This document shows positions 1 through 9,819 of a stretch of 14,293 bases of DNA, one piece after another (position 1 is the stretch's first letter; each line of letters opens with the position of its first letter). A program made the position numbers and the translations under genes. Source of the DNA: Porogramme epimiltina (taxonomy: Eukaryota > Basidiomycota > Agaricomycetes > Polyporales > Polyporaceae); assembly GCA_900155495.1 (NCBI GenBank), contig FTLJ01001147.1, positions 1 through 14,293 on the forward strand. The letters run 5' to 3'. The notes under the pieces were generated by a model. The model made no database searches. It saw only the letters and a program-made list of their open reading frames with translations, and was not told the origin of the DNA.

Positions 1-76
1 GGGGAAAACGCGTCAGACACGCGGTCCGCGCGCGGAAGAGGACGCGCAAGCGAGGGGGAGGGAGGGGGGGGCTCAC

Positions 77-503
77 CGATGATCTTGGAGAGCGCGCTGT
101 GGCTGCCCTCGATCTGGCCGGGGATGTGCTGGGCGCGGATGAAGGACGAGCGGAAGAGGATGAAGGCGTTGGGCGGGCGCGGGATGTAGGACGCGTCGCG
201 CTTCTTCGCGTGGGACCCGCGCGCGGCGGTGCCTGACGGCGAACACATGCCTGTCTCCGGGGCGACGGCGGGCTCATCGACGAGCTCTGGGGGGCCGTAG
301 TCGGGGGCGCAGACGAGCGGGGGCAGGTCCGACTCGTACATGAACGTGATCGGCGGGAGCGGGTTGTCGACGAGCGGCGGCATGCCGTCTGTTGGCGGCG
401 GGCGGTGCGCGAGGAGTCAGTACGGCGCGTGTGATGGCCTGAATAGGAAGGGGGGCGCACCGTCGTCGTCGAAGGCCATATCGTAGTCTAGCGGGGGCGG
501 CAT
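77..503 (-). CDS. HMG-box transcription factor (MATA-HMG type), 5' part only
   Basis: Probable nuclear sequence-specific DNA-binding regulator. Seen: exon 1 is 503-461 (ATG at 503). An intron at 460-389 has donor GTGCGC, a CTGAC branch site and acceptor AACAG. Exon 2 is 388-77, ending at donor GTGAGC (76-71). Phases match (1 and 1) and give 119 visible residues. The N-terminus is acidic (DYDMAFDDDD) and proline-rich to about residue 72. A basic AKKRD precedes the HMG box, which begins at about residue 82 with IPRPPNAFILFRSS and is cut in helix 2 at SALSKIIG. The PRPPNAFILFR signature is typical of fungal mating-factor-like HMG boxes (established knowledge). The rest of the box and the C-terminus lie beyond position 1. 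A CTGAC branch-like site at 16-12 suggests the next exon starts only a few bases outside the window. The leader upstream of the ATG is pyrimidine-rich on the coding strand. The family is confident; the biological role is unknown. The next ATG, at codon 9, is a possible alternative start. Confidence 0.85.
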
Positions 504-3383
504 CAGAGGGCGGCGAGTTTAGAATGGAGAGGCTGATGGGTTGGGACTCGGGAGGGGAGGGAGGAGAGGGAGAAAGAGACGTAAGTCAGGAGGAAGTCGA
601 CAAGGGACCACGGCAAGCGGTGCTAGAGCGTCGGAGGCGTGCACACTCTGGCAGGTGCCGCCGGGGCCAAATATTTCTCTGCCTTTATTCCCATCCTGGC
701 AACTGCTGGCGATGGCCGTTCTTGGCCGCCAAGTTCCGCCCCGGGCGACTTCCCAGACCTCACTTCCGTCACAGCGCCTTTCTGGAGGCCCTGCGCCCCT
801 GCGCGCGCCCGACGGGGGAAGTATCTCGTCAGTCTATGCCCTCACCGTCGCAACCTAGGGCCCCAGGCCGCCGCGCCGTGGGGAACGGCCCCCAAGATAG
901 CGATCGAGCGCGACCGGCCGAGTCAGTGTCATTGACGACGCCGCGGAAGCAGAACCGTGTGGAAGAAGCGTGCAACGTGCACCAACGCGGGGCACAACTT
1001 AGATCCAAGTTCTATGAACCGCCTGTGCTCCATATGCCCTACATCGATCGCACGCGAGCTCGTCTCCGCCCGCAAGCCCCATCTCGCTCCAACTTCCCCA
1101 ACATTTCGCCCAATATAGCCTACTCGTGGCCCTCCTATCACTCGGTCGTATCCGCGCCGGGGCGGAAAAAACAGAACAGGGCTCACCTCGATGTGATTCC
1201 GAATATCGATATAAGTCGGAGCTCGGCGCGCGTGCGCGTGTGCTCACGACTCACTCTCACTCCGCAGCCACGCCGCTGCTCGCTGCCCTGCAATGCTTGT
1301 CGCATAACATACCATGTGTCCTCCGACGCCTCGAGGCGGAAGAGTGGTGGACGGGATTGGAAGAAATGAGTTGCTCGAGTCGTTAGCCGGTGGCCGCGCT
1401 TGCTGGCCGAGCGGTGCCAGGGGCCTGCCTCCCGCTCAGCCGGCGCGTGTTCCGAGCCCGCGTCACTGCTTCCTCCCCTGCGGTCATCGTGTACAGCCAA
1501 ACACAAATTCAACTCTCTCGCTCGCCTCCGCTGTTCTGGATGCCCGGCTGCTCCCAGCTTCCCAGAATATACTGTCAGAAATCATCCTTTGCCAAGTTCC
1601 GGCCTGACATCTTTCCCTCTTTCTCGATCCGCGGTTCGTCACCCTCCGAGGAGGGGTATGTCTCCACTTTCGGTCCGCACATCCTTGCACGTACATCACA
1701 AAACTTCACGTCGGCTATCCTGAGCTGTCCTTGCTTGTGATTATCTGCACAGAACGCGGGTCGGACGAACCCCCGCCATGTGAGTTTTCCTAACTTCCTC
1801 TTCGCAACCAGGCCTCGAGGCTCACTCGGGCGCGCAGTTCCCCGGTTGTTGCTGGTCATGCCCCTCAGGATCTTGCGCCGGCTACTATCTGTCTGATGTC
1901 ACCACATCTGCCACCGCATGCTCCTGAACGCCTCCGAAGATCCCGTGCCAACACTATTCCACATTCTGGGCGTCCTTCACTTGATGCTCGCTCCCCGTCA
2001 GACTCAGGACATCCGGACCGAACGTGACGAGCGTTGGGGCCGCACGGCTCGGCCGACAAAACCCGAGATGTAGTTGTCCCCGAAGGGCTGTGGCGTTGCC
2101 ATCCACAAAACTCTCAGCTCGTAAGTTCACTATTCGTGCCGTCTGTTGCGCTCACAATCACACATTTCTGGAGACAGTCAGAGGACCCGGAAAATACGGC
2201 GCGGTGTTCCGAGTCCCATGCCTGCATGACGGGAATGGCACTAAGGGTGGCGTTAGGTGTGGGGCTCTGTAGGGACACCGATATCCCGTCGAGCGGAGGG
2301 GGAGTTTGGTATCGCACATGCCTATTCCATCTTCGCGTCTGAGCATCTGGGGAACTCGCCGTTGGGGTACGGTCGCGGAGTTCTGGGGCAAGATACGCAA
2401 CGAACCTCCCTGACCGTTTGGGCTGGGGTGACCCGCCTGAGGGGAGCTTGCGACCGTCGTCTCCGTGCGTTCCGTTACTCCCGTGCCGCCCGCGCCCAGT
2501 CTAGGTGTTCTGACTTCCCTGAGCGCAGTCAATTACGTGAGATATTCTCATCCACCGTTCGACACCCCGCTCTCGGTATCTTGAAACGAAACTGTTGCGG
2601 CATCCGACGACACAACGGAGGTACGACCGCAACATCCCTTCCCCTACAACACGCCATCCCGCTCCCGCTGGAAATTCCCCCTATCCATCTCCGCCACAAG
2701 TCGGCGACGGATGGTTCGGGCGCTCCGCACCGCAGCTGGGCGATAGATCGGGCCGGCCGCCGAAGGGTCATGTGACCGAGCGCTTGGTGCCCTCCCTCCG
2801 GGTCCTCCCCAGAAAATCCCGTGCGAGGACGACCGACTCGGGACCACAGTCAACCTCAAGATCCGTTTTGCCACATACCGGCCATCTGGTCAATGTCGGG
2901 CTGTTCGGGTCGGGACAGTGATTGTTGGTACTACAAGGTTGGCACTATGTCGCCCGCAGCTGTTCTCGCCTTTGGCCTCGACCGTAGTTCTGACAGGTGA
3001 GCAGCGCAAGTTCAGGGGGTGAATCAGCGACGGAATTCGGGTTCTGCTGATGCTGACTATGCCGACTTCAGCGGTGCGACTTCTCCCCCTGAAATGGAGG
3101 GTGATCCGGCGGGAGCAGTCTTCGCCCTTCCCACAACCGCGCTCAGTTCCCGCAACACTAATGGCTCGGACGTCGAACTCGGGTCCCGGGGCTTCCTACT
3201 CAACACTCAGCGCTCCCTCCCCGTCTTTGTTCCCAATGCGACTCTGACAAAGTTCAGCGGGCGGTACGCCGTTCCCACCGTGTTCTGCGGGGCCACCTCG
3301 GACGTACGCCGAAGCTTCTCAAGAACCGTCGAGCGGGTGTGCGAAGCCCAGCGTCGTGACTCGAGAGCGCGCGCCACAGTGCG
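504..3383. other. Long gene-free interval between two minus-strand genes
   Basis: I see no supported gene here. Open frames of up to 281 codons exist (524-1369 plus) but overlap one another on both strands. They have no recognisable domain and no exon-like codon bias, and are best read as chance. The left part must hold the promoter of the HMG-box gene that starts at 503: the bases just above its ATG (about 530-600) are purine-rich on the plus strand, hence a pyrimidine-rich leader on the coding strand. An AT-rich AAATATTT at 669-676 is the nearest TATA-like element, about 170 bp upstream. No tRNA, rRNA or terminal repeats were recognised. From about 1400 to 3400 the plus strand is noticeably rich in GTTC words. 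A decayed mobile element is possible, but nothing identifies one. Confidence 0.6.
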
Positions 3384-3441
3384 TGTTTATGGTCAAATGA
3401 ATTGAAAGCAGAACTGGAAAGCATAACGATTTACAGTACAA
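3384..3441 (-). terminator. Probable 3'-end/polyadenylation region of the DUF6699 gene
   Basis: About 180-240 bp past the stop codon the minus strand has an AT-rich patch in otherwise GC-rich DNA. It contains TGTACTGTAA (3440-3431), a T-rich run with CAATTCATTTGA, and CCATAAA (3386-3392). UGUA elements, U-rich stretches and A-rich hexamers are usual components of fungal 3'-end signals. The cleavage site itself cannot be read from the sequence. Confidence 0.35.
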
Positions 3442-3621
3442 CAAGCAGACGCAGACCGAAAGCGAAACAGCAACCTCTGGATCCGGCGCACAAAGACTCT
3501 TCCCAAGTGGGCCGCCGCGGGCGCAGAGGGGCACGCGAAGACGCGCCGCACTGCGCACCCCAAACTTGCGCGACGCGCGACGCTCTTTCTGACTCCACCT
3601 CGTCCTCGCAAACACCGAGGG

Positions 3622-5207
3622 TTAGGGGGGCGACCCCATGAAGAGGATGAAGCCGTCCCCATCCGGCGCGGGCGCGAGCCCGCGGAAGTAGGTCTGGTCG
3701 CCCAAGTAGTCGACGCGCCGCAGGCCGTCGTCCTCGGCGGGGAGGCAGCCGCCGACAGGCGTGCGGACGCGGCGCCAGTACGCGTGGTGGACCATCGCGC
3801 GGCGGTCGGCGGAGAGCGCGTCGACCTCCTCCTTGGTCATGCGCTCGTCGAAGTTCTCCTTGAGCGCCGCGAGCACGTCCCGCACGAGCACCGGCAGCCG
3901 CTCGTGGTGCGGCAGCGCGGTCACCGGCCACGGCCACTCCGCGCCCGGGTCCGCCGCGAGCGCGCTGATCCGCAGCCGCGGCACGCCCGGGTACGTCGCC
4001 GGCTGTGATCCGTTCGGCCCGTCCGCCCAGAAGTCCACGCGCCGCGGCCGCGCGCGGTTCGCCCGCGCTTCAGCGCTCGTGCCCGCGCTTGCACTTGCGC
4101 TGTGTGCGCGCGCGTGCGCTTGCGGCTCGGGTGGGCGCTCCCCGAGGATGATGTCCTCCAGGCGGTACCGCAGGTCGTAGTGCAGGGGCGGCCGCCCGGT
4201 CAGGCGGTGGACGAGGAACGGGTTCAGCTGCAGCACGTCCGGGAGCGGGTCGTACGTCAGCTGCGGGGTCGGCCAGAGGTCCGGGCGCTGCGGCAGCGAC
4301 GGGTGCTCGACGCGCGGGACCCAGTTCTCGGGGTGCCGCGTGCCGTCCGGCGCAAAGAGGTTCGCCAGCATCGCGTCCACCTGCGGTGGGCTAAGCTCGC
4401 GCGGGGGGTCGAGCGGCGCTGGAGAAGGTGTCAACCGGCGGCGATCGTGCAAGACAGGCCGCGCGACGAAACGTACTGGAATTCCGCACGACCATGCTCC
4501 AGGGCCTGCCGAGCAGCGGCCGCGCCCACGCCCCGTACGCCCGCCACTGCGCAGGCCCCACTTCAGGCGCATGCGACCCTCCCCACTGCTCGTCCACCAC
4601 GCCCGGCCGCTCCTCGCGCGCGCCCGTGCATCTCTCTAGGGTGAGCATTACGTCAAATGGGCATCCCGCCGCCGCAGCCGCGTACGTGATGGGAGGACAG
4701 GCACGTACTGAGGAGCTTCTTCGGGCTCGCGACGAGCGAGGAGATCCACGAGCGGGGCCGCGCCTGCCCTTCCCGCGACCGCGGCCGCGGCCGCGCGAAG
4801 GCGGGCAGCAGCGTTTCAGGCTCGTCATCTCCGGCGCGCGCACACGCACGCGCACGCTCACGCTCGTCCTCCCCGCAGGGCGTTCGCCGCTTCTCCTGCG
4901 CGCCGACGGTCGTCCCACCTCCGTATGTCCGCGAGCTTCTAGCAGGGGCGGGTCGCACGCCGCTCGAGCCCGAGGCGCGGCGTTCCCCCGCCTCCCCCGA
5001 GCGCGGGTGTGGGCGCGGGCGCGGCCTCACCTCCGCGGGCGCGGGGCCCCGGGAGCCTGCGCCCGTGGGGGGCAGCGGGAATGGGCCCCGCATCTCCGGA
5101 GATGGCACCCACGGCTTGCGCAGATCGACGGTGTGCCGCGTATTGGCGACATTGGGCGGCCAGCTCTCATACTCTGGCCTGCTGATCGACGACGATGGCG
5201 GCGCCAT
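3622..5207 (-). CDS. DUF6699 domain protein, three-exon model
   Basis: Function unknown; DUF6699 is common in Agaricomycetes. The model runs from ATG 5207: exon 1 5207-4709; intron 4708-4636 (donor GTACGT, CTCAC branch, CTAG acceptor); exon 2 4635-4477; intron 4476-4419 (GTACGT, TTGAC branch, CCAG); exon 3 4418-3622, ending in TAA. Both introns are phase 1 and join three different frames into one 484-residue product, which is good evidence for them. Residues 1-165 are low in complexity and probably disordered, with a local match to real coding sequence around HTVDLRKPWVPSP and RSWISSLVASPKKLL. The DUF6699 domain spans about 283-481: NPFLVH and PPLHYDLRY at its start, an Arg/Ala/Ser-rich insert at 316-346, then PATYPGVPRLRI, WPWPVTAL, VRDVLAAL and RRVDYLGDQTYFRGL. 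An extra intron from donor GTGAGG at 5030 is possible; an acceptor at 4896 would keep the frame. The domain is firm; the N-terminal exon is less certain. Confidence 0.78.
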
Positions 5208-5252
5208 ATGCCGTCGTTTGCGCCGCGGGCGGGGTCGTGCGCCTCTGCGGTG

Positions 5253-5287
5253 GCAGTATTATGTCCTATCCAGTAGTCGCCGATTGG
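5253..5287 (-). promoter_or_regulatory. CCAAT box and weak TATA-like element upstream of DUF6699 gene
   Basis: On the minus strand, CACCAATCGG places a CCAAT pentamer at 5287-5283, about 80 bp upstream of the ATG at 5207. An AT-rich ACATAATACT follows at about 5262-5253, some 45-55 bp upstream of the ATG. The CCAAT-binding HAP/NF-Y complex is conserved in fungi, and this spacing is normal for it. The site also supports the choice of 5207 as the start region. Use of these elements is inferred. Confidence 0.4.
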
Positions 5288-5320
5288 TGATGGGGTGGCA
5301 CCGGGCGTGCGGTGGCTTTT

Positions 5321-5363
5321 GGGGGCGGGCTCGGGGGGCTGGTTTTGGGTTTGGGTTCGGGTT
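5321..5363 (+). repeat. G-run cluster with TTTGGGTTTGGG-like units (G-quadruplex candidate)
   Basis: The plus strand carries six runs of three or more G within 41 bases: 5321-5325, 5327-5329, 5333-5338, 5347-5349, 5353-5355 and 5359-5361. The last three are spaced by TTT or TTC. This satisfies the usual four-run quadruplex pattern more than once. It lies about 35 bp upstream of the CCAAT box of the minus-strand DUF6699 gene. It resembles degenerate telomere-like repeats, but is too short and irregular to be one. Confidence 0.55.
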
Positions 5364-6047
5364 CTAGTGCGCCAACGAGAGCGGCTGGCGGGGGATGGCG
5401 GCGGGCTGACGTGAAGCGGGGCGGGTCGTAGCGAGACGAGACGAAGGTGCGGTCGCTGCGCTTCACGGTGCGGACATTGCGTGTGCGGGAGGCGCACAGC
5501 CCGCTGGTGGCAAGGGAGGGCTGTCCTAGTCGGAATACGTGTTTTATCGGTGCATCTGCCTCGCGCTGGGCTCGCGCAGGGCGTGGCCCTTGGGAAAGTT
5601 CCGGCGAGAAGCTGTTGCCCTCTCGGGGCGCTTTTATTCCAGAATAGGCAAGTGCGAGGTCGACTGCTTGTGTCTTTCTGTCGTCCGTTAGGCCCGTGTT
5701 CTTGTACTCTGTAGGTACGCGATGGACATACGTATTAGACCTATGGTGCTCGCATAAGGCGTGATGAGGCGTTCTTCGTCAAGGAGACACGGATAACGCG
5801 AGGGATGTGTCGATTGGCCTCCAAGCGCCTTGGTGCACACGTGATCGTGGCGTTTCATTAGACGCGTAGTCGCGCGTTGTCTGCGTGTGTTCAATTACCT
5901 GGTGCGAGCACGCGGCCAATGGAAGACGTGCACTCGACGGAAAAGACGGCCGATCAAGAACGACTATGCTACGAACCAAGAACCTCTCGAAGGTGCACTA
6001 GCTCGATAGTATGGTAACCGAAGTGAAGGCTTCATGTAGCGAGACGT

Positions 6048-7043
6048 TCAGGAGGACTCCATTTTGCTAGAAGACGCACCCTCCGCGTCATATGCTACGC
6101 CTACATCCTCTTCCGCCTTTGCCACTATCATCTCGAGGTCCTCTTCCTTCACGCCCCCCTCCTCGCGCATCCACTGCTTGAGCACACACTCACCCTTCGC
6201 GTCCCTGGCGCCGCCCTTGCACCCCTTGCACCGGCGTCCGTGCCCGACCATCAGTACGTGTAAGCCATACTTGAGATCCGCGGGTATCTTGAGGTCGAGG
6301 TGCGCCTGCGCGGACACGCGGTCCGCCCGCGCGGGCACCCAGCCGAGCAGCCGCGCGAGGCGGAAGACGTGCGTGTCGACCGGGAAGGACGCGCGCCCCA
6401 AGGAGAACAGCAGCACGCACGCCGCGGTCTTGGGGCCGACGCCGTCGTACGACACAAGCTCCGCCATCGCGGCCGCGTCCGACACCCGCCCACCCCCTCC
6501 GTTGGCACCCGCGCCGGCGAGGTGCTGCAGCGAGTACGCGCCGTGCCGCGCGCGCACCGCGCGGAGGACGTTCTGTATCACAGCAGCTTTCCTGTTCGCG
6601 AGTCCCCCAGACCTGATCGCGGCGACGACGTCCGCGCGCGGCGCGTCTGCGATCGCGGCGAAGCCGGCGCGCCCAAAGGCTGCGTCGAGCCCGCGCTTCG
6701 CCGCGGTCGCGTTGCGCGAAGATGTGTTTTGGGCGAGCACGGTGCCCACGAGGGCCTCCAGCACGTCCGGGACGCCCCCGCACGTGCGCGCGGCGTCGTT
6801 GCGCGCCGAGGGGAGCGGGGGCGGCTGGCGCGCCGCGGCGAGGTCCGGGTGCGCCTGCGCGAGGAGCGCGTGCACTTGCGCGGCCTCGGGGCGCGTGGGG
6901 CGCGCGAAGCCCGGGAAGGGCGACGCGAGGGAGTGCGCCGCGAGCAGTTTGAGCTTTTTGGTGCGTTGCGGAGACTCGGGAGGCTCTGCAGCGTGGGGGG
7001 CCTGGGCCGACGGCGAGCGTGGACGTTTGATCTTCGCGGGCAT
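6048..7043 (-). CDS. Endonuclease III-like HhH-GPD DNA glycosylase
   Basis: Base-excision-repair enzyme expected to remove damaged bases and cut at the abasic site, acting in the nucleus or mitochondria. It is one uninterrupted 331-codon frame from ATG 7043 to TGA at 6050-6048. Residues 1-75 are a basic, proline-rich tail with KIKRPR and KKLK, possible nuclear-localisation signals. The glycosylase fold starts at about residue 92, with ALVGTVLAQNTSSRNA matching the conserved LLSAQTTD-type helix. The helix-hairpin-helix is SYDGVGPKTAACVLL (198-212), with the catalytic Lys at 205. FPVDTHVFRLARLLG (220-234) carries the catalytic Asp at 223. Having both residues predicts a bifunctional glycosylase/AP lyase, more like Nth than MutY or AlkA. 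After VGHGR only three Cys follow (272, 275, 286) instead of the C-x6-C-x2-C-x5-C iron-sulfur motif. The acidic C-terminus, from about residue 298, has no counterpart in bacterial Nth. I could not fix the exact orthologue, so no symbol is given. Confidence 0.9.
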   Translation of the reverse strand: MPAKIKRPRSPSAQAPHAAEPPESPQRTKKLKLLAAHSLASPFPGFARPTRPEAAQVHALLAQAHPDLAAARQPPPLPSARNDAARTCGGVPDVLEALVGTVLAQNTSSRNATAAKRGLDAAFGRAGFAAIADAPRADVVAAIRSGGLANRKAAVIQNVLRAVRARHGAYSLQHLAGAGANGGGGRVSDAAAMAELVSYDGVGPKTAACVLLFSLGRASFPVDTHVFRLARLLGWVPARADRVSAQAHLDLKIPADLKYGLHVLMVGHGRRCKGCKGGARDAKGECVLKQWMREEGGVKEEDLEMIVAKAEEDVGVAYDAEGASSSKMESS

Positions 7044-8956
7044 CTGACGGGAGAGTGTGTGAGGTTCTAGAGCGGTGTCTTCTGGGCTGGAGGAGAAAAG
7101 GCTTCAAGGTGTGCCAGCGCCGGGAGAGGCGAACAGACTCCGGGCGTGAAGAGAGTTGCTGCCCCGCGGCGAGAGTTGAGGCTGACTGGGCCGCAGCGGA
7201 GCTCGACGCGGCTGGGTTGGCGGTGCGTCAGCCAGCCCCGCTGGAATGCGTCAGTAGGCGTCAGTGCGGGGATCCCACGTGGCTTTTGCCTCCGCCGCCC
7301 AAAACGTGCCTCCGCTGCGCGATCGTCGATCTCGGAACCCCAGCACGGGGTTGGGTCGCGACGTCATTCTCTCCCGCTCTGGCGCCGAGAGGGCCGCGTC
7401 CTTCTGCTCTCCTCCACCACCTCCGCATCTCCCTCCTTGTGTGTGCGCCTCATGTCTCCTGCGGAACATATGTGGAACCCCGTCATGCAGTGCACCCTCC
7501 TGGAGAACCCCTCGGGTCGCCCGGAAAAGACAAATGCACCCAACTCCTCCCGTCGTGTCGTGCCGGAGCCCCCTACGCGTGCCGTTAGCCTTTGGACCAA
7601 CACAGGTGGGCTATATGCTATATTTTACGCCTCCTATGCGCGATAAAGTGGCCGGATGCCTTCTCCAGGCCATAATCAGCCCGGATCGCTGATATCTGCA
7701 CGCGATCGCATCCCGTGCTCCCTCCTCTCCGCTGCAGCGCGTGCACCCGTGTGGCCGCCCCCAAGATATTAACTAACCGAGTCCTGATCTCTCTCAAGCC
7801 TGTCCGCCCACGCGCACGCTATACTCCGATGGGGAGGCCCGGCGCGGGTGCCCAGTCGCCGCCGCAACTTTGTAGGTTAATGTCTCACTCGCCCCCGCCC
7901 CCTCCCCTTCGCCGGAGCGACGATACGCCCCCCGCCGCGCCCTTTCGAGAAACGTTCCGTATCGCTCGCGCGTGGCTGACACCTCACTTCCGCCCAGGAT
8001 GGCGGATGCGGCGCACCGGACCTCATCCGTGCTCGTCCTGCGTGAACGTATTCCCACCGACCATTAACTGTCACTGCGCGCCGTGCTCGGCCCCGCGCTA
8101 CCTGCCGCGTGATTGGCACGATCTGCGCCTCAAGTCGTCCCCGTAGAGCACACAGCGCTGCCTGGGGGTGTGGCCTTCCTCGCATGGCGGACATGCGCGT
8201 GGTAGCTGCTGGCTCGGACTAGCATGTCTCTCGGCGGAGCACAGCGATAATCGGTGATCAAGCACGTCTTCCATTCACATGCTTCCAAATCTCACTGCAA
8301 CGTGCGCGTAGGGCGGTGCTATTCCAACCTAGTTCATGAACACGCCCCGTCGGGCCGCCGCGGAAGCATTCGATGCAGCGGTTATTCACATACTGGTTCA
8401 TACGCTCGGCCGCAGTCTCATTCGTATGTTTTCTGGACCTAGTCGCGCGTGAAATGAACTCATTCATACCGCAGTTTTAACATTGGTCACAGCACGTACT
8501 AGAGTATGAAAGGCCAAGCCGTCAATAAGGCGAACTGCGCGATCCTAGCGCACCCCTGTGATGTCTTTACCCCTTTCATGTGTCAGGAGGATATGTCTTT
8601 GATCAAAGTTACGCCCGGGCATCGATGTGGCCTGCCTTCCATAAACGTTGAGGTCGCCGGTGAGCCGCCGCATAGGCTATCACGTCTATCATCTCGGCGT
8701 CGAAAGGCTGACGGAGTGCGGAACGACGGAACGTCGGGTACAGGTGCCGCCCGCGCTCGCACGTTCATCCCAGTCCACAGGGGTTTCCAGTCATCCTACC
8801 AGGCCAGCCACAAGACGACTCATCAATGATGCTCCAGTGGCCGACGATGCGATACGGGAAATTAGATAGGGAGCGGCCGCGCTGGCCAGCGCGCACCATG
8901 GGCCGCCGCGTCCGCGTCAGGTGGCGCGGTGTACCTCGCTCCGCCGGGTGCGCCAA

Positions 8957-8972
8957 CGCGCGCGCGCGCGCG
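8957..8972. repeat. (CG)8 dinucleotide run
   Basis: Eight uninterrupted CG dinucleotides. Alternating CG of this length can adopt Z-DNA and is slippage-prone. It lies in non-coding sequence and no function can be assigned. Confidence 0.85.
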
Positions 8973-9756
8973 AAGGGGAACGAGGCCCGTGCGCAGCGCC
9001 GCCCCGACGCGAGGCCCCACGTTCCGCCCGGAGTTGCTATGCAAATGATACTCGAACGGGGGCGGAGAACGTGCAAGGTGCGCAGGCAGCCATCGTTTCG
9101 TTTCGTCATACGTCGTGGAATTCGTGGCCGGCACGTCCGAGCCTGCCGCGCAGGCGGCAGCGCAATGCATCCATCTCCATCTTCTCCCGCCCTGCGTCTG
9201 TGCGCTCCCCTGTGCCCTGCTCCCCTGCCGGGCGCGCGTATGCGAGTGTGGCCCGGTAATGACGAGAGCGTCGGCTATTTTTTTCTCTTGCCGCACACAG
9301 CCCCGACGTGTGAGCTCAGTCGTCTGCCCGCGTTCTCCGAGCGGAGCGATCTCGGGGTCCCCGCAGCGCCGTCAGGTGCAGATGCCGCGTGCATGGTTAT
9401 GACGAACGTCTGTCTGTGGCTGGCGTTTGCACAGAACGGATGATTGGCACGAGCGCGCGCGCCCACGCTCGGATAGCGCCATGTTCGCCCCGGGCACCCC
9501 CTGTCGCCCGCGAGCTCCGCATATCAGCCACAGCCCGCCATCCGCATACGGAGCCGCAGATAAACATCGCGCGATGCGGGCGTGCGGACGAGGGAGAGAT
9601 CCGGGCACCCGCGCAGGGCCACAGGCCCACAGACGGCGCGGGGGAGCCGAACGCTGGGGCGGCGGGCGAGGCAGTCTCCAAACGGCATGCTCAATGCTGC
9701 CAAATTAGTGCGGGCCACACATCGCTAGGAAGCCCGCGCCCGCGCTCCGTGCGCGC

Positions 9757-9819
9757 GTCCGTCCCTCTGTCGCCCCTCTGTCCGTCTGGTCTCTCCGTCT
9801 GTCCCTCCGCCCGTCCGGC
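9757..9819 (+). repeat. Degenerate TCTGTCCGTC-type pyrimidine-rich repeat
   Basis: The plus strand consists almost entirely of C and T with regularly spaced G, built from variants of GTCC, CTCTGTC and CCGTCTG in imperfect tandem. It looks like a diverged microsatellite. A related but looser TGTC-rich tract occurs at about 10424-10535, roughly 650 bp away. Confidence 0.6.

Larger units (their letters stand above)
5208..6047. other. Intergenic region: promoter of DUF6699 gene and 3' flank of glycosylase gene
   Basis: No gene is supported here. The left third holds the CCAAT box and G-run cluster annotated separately. Farther right there is a palindromic E-box-type CACGTG at 5838-5843, about 630 bp upstream of the DUF6699 start, with no evidence that it is used. 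The last 300 bases before 6048 are the 3' flank of the minus-strand glycosylase gene; no clear polyadenylation signal was seen there. Short open frames in this interval lack coding character. Confidence 0.5.

Noticed and set aside
524..1369. 281-codon plus-strand open frame
   Set aside because: It has no domain or coding bias, several overlapping frames are equally open, and it covers the promoter and leader of the minus-strand HMG gene.
2024..2272. 82-codon frame ending CGAL as a lipopeptide pheromone precursor with a CaaX end
   Set aside because: The residues after Cys are not the aliphatic pair expected of a farnesylation box, the peptide lacks the usual pheromone-precursor features, and no receptor gene is nearby.
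3622..4572. Single-exon 316-residue version of the DUF6699 protein starting at 4572
   Set aside because: Its first 70 or so residues overlap a different frame with clear coding text, and cross a strong intron (GTACGT, TTGAC, CTCCAG at 4476-4419).
4939..5030. A 92-bp intron (GTGAGG to CTGCTAG) in the DUF6699 gene
   Set aside because: It would shift the frame, and the resulting exon reaches a stop unless a second, poorly supported intron compensates. The unspliced frame or a 135-bp in-frame intron is more economical.
5341..5363. Telomere or interstitial telomeric repeat
   Set aside because: Only three irregular TTTGGG/TTCGGG-like units are present and the fungal TTAGGG unit is absent; it is better described as a G-run cluster.
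6064..7107. Long open frames overlapping the glycosylase gene on the plus strand and in another minus frame
   Set aside because: They are shadows of a GC3-rich coding sequence; only the 331-codon minus frame carries the HhH-GPD motifs.
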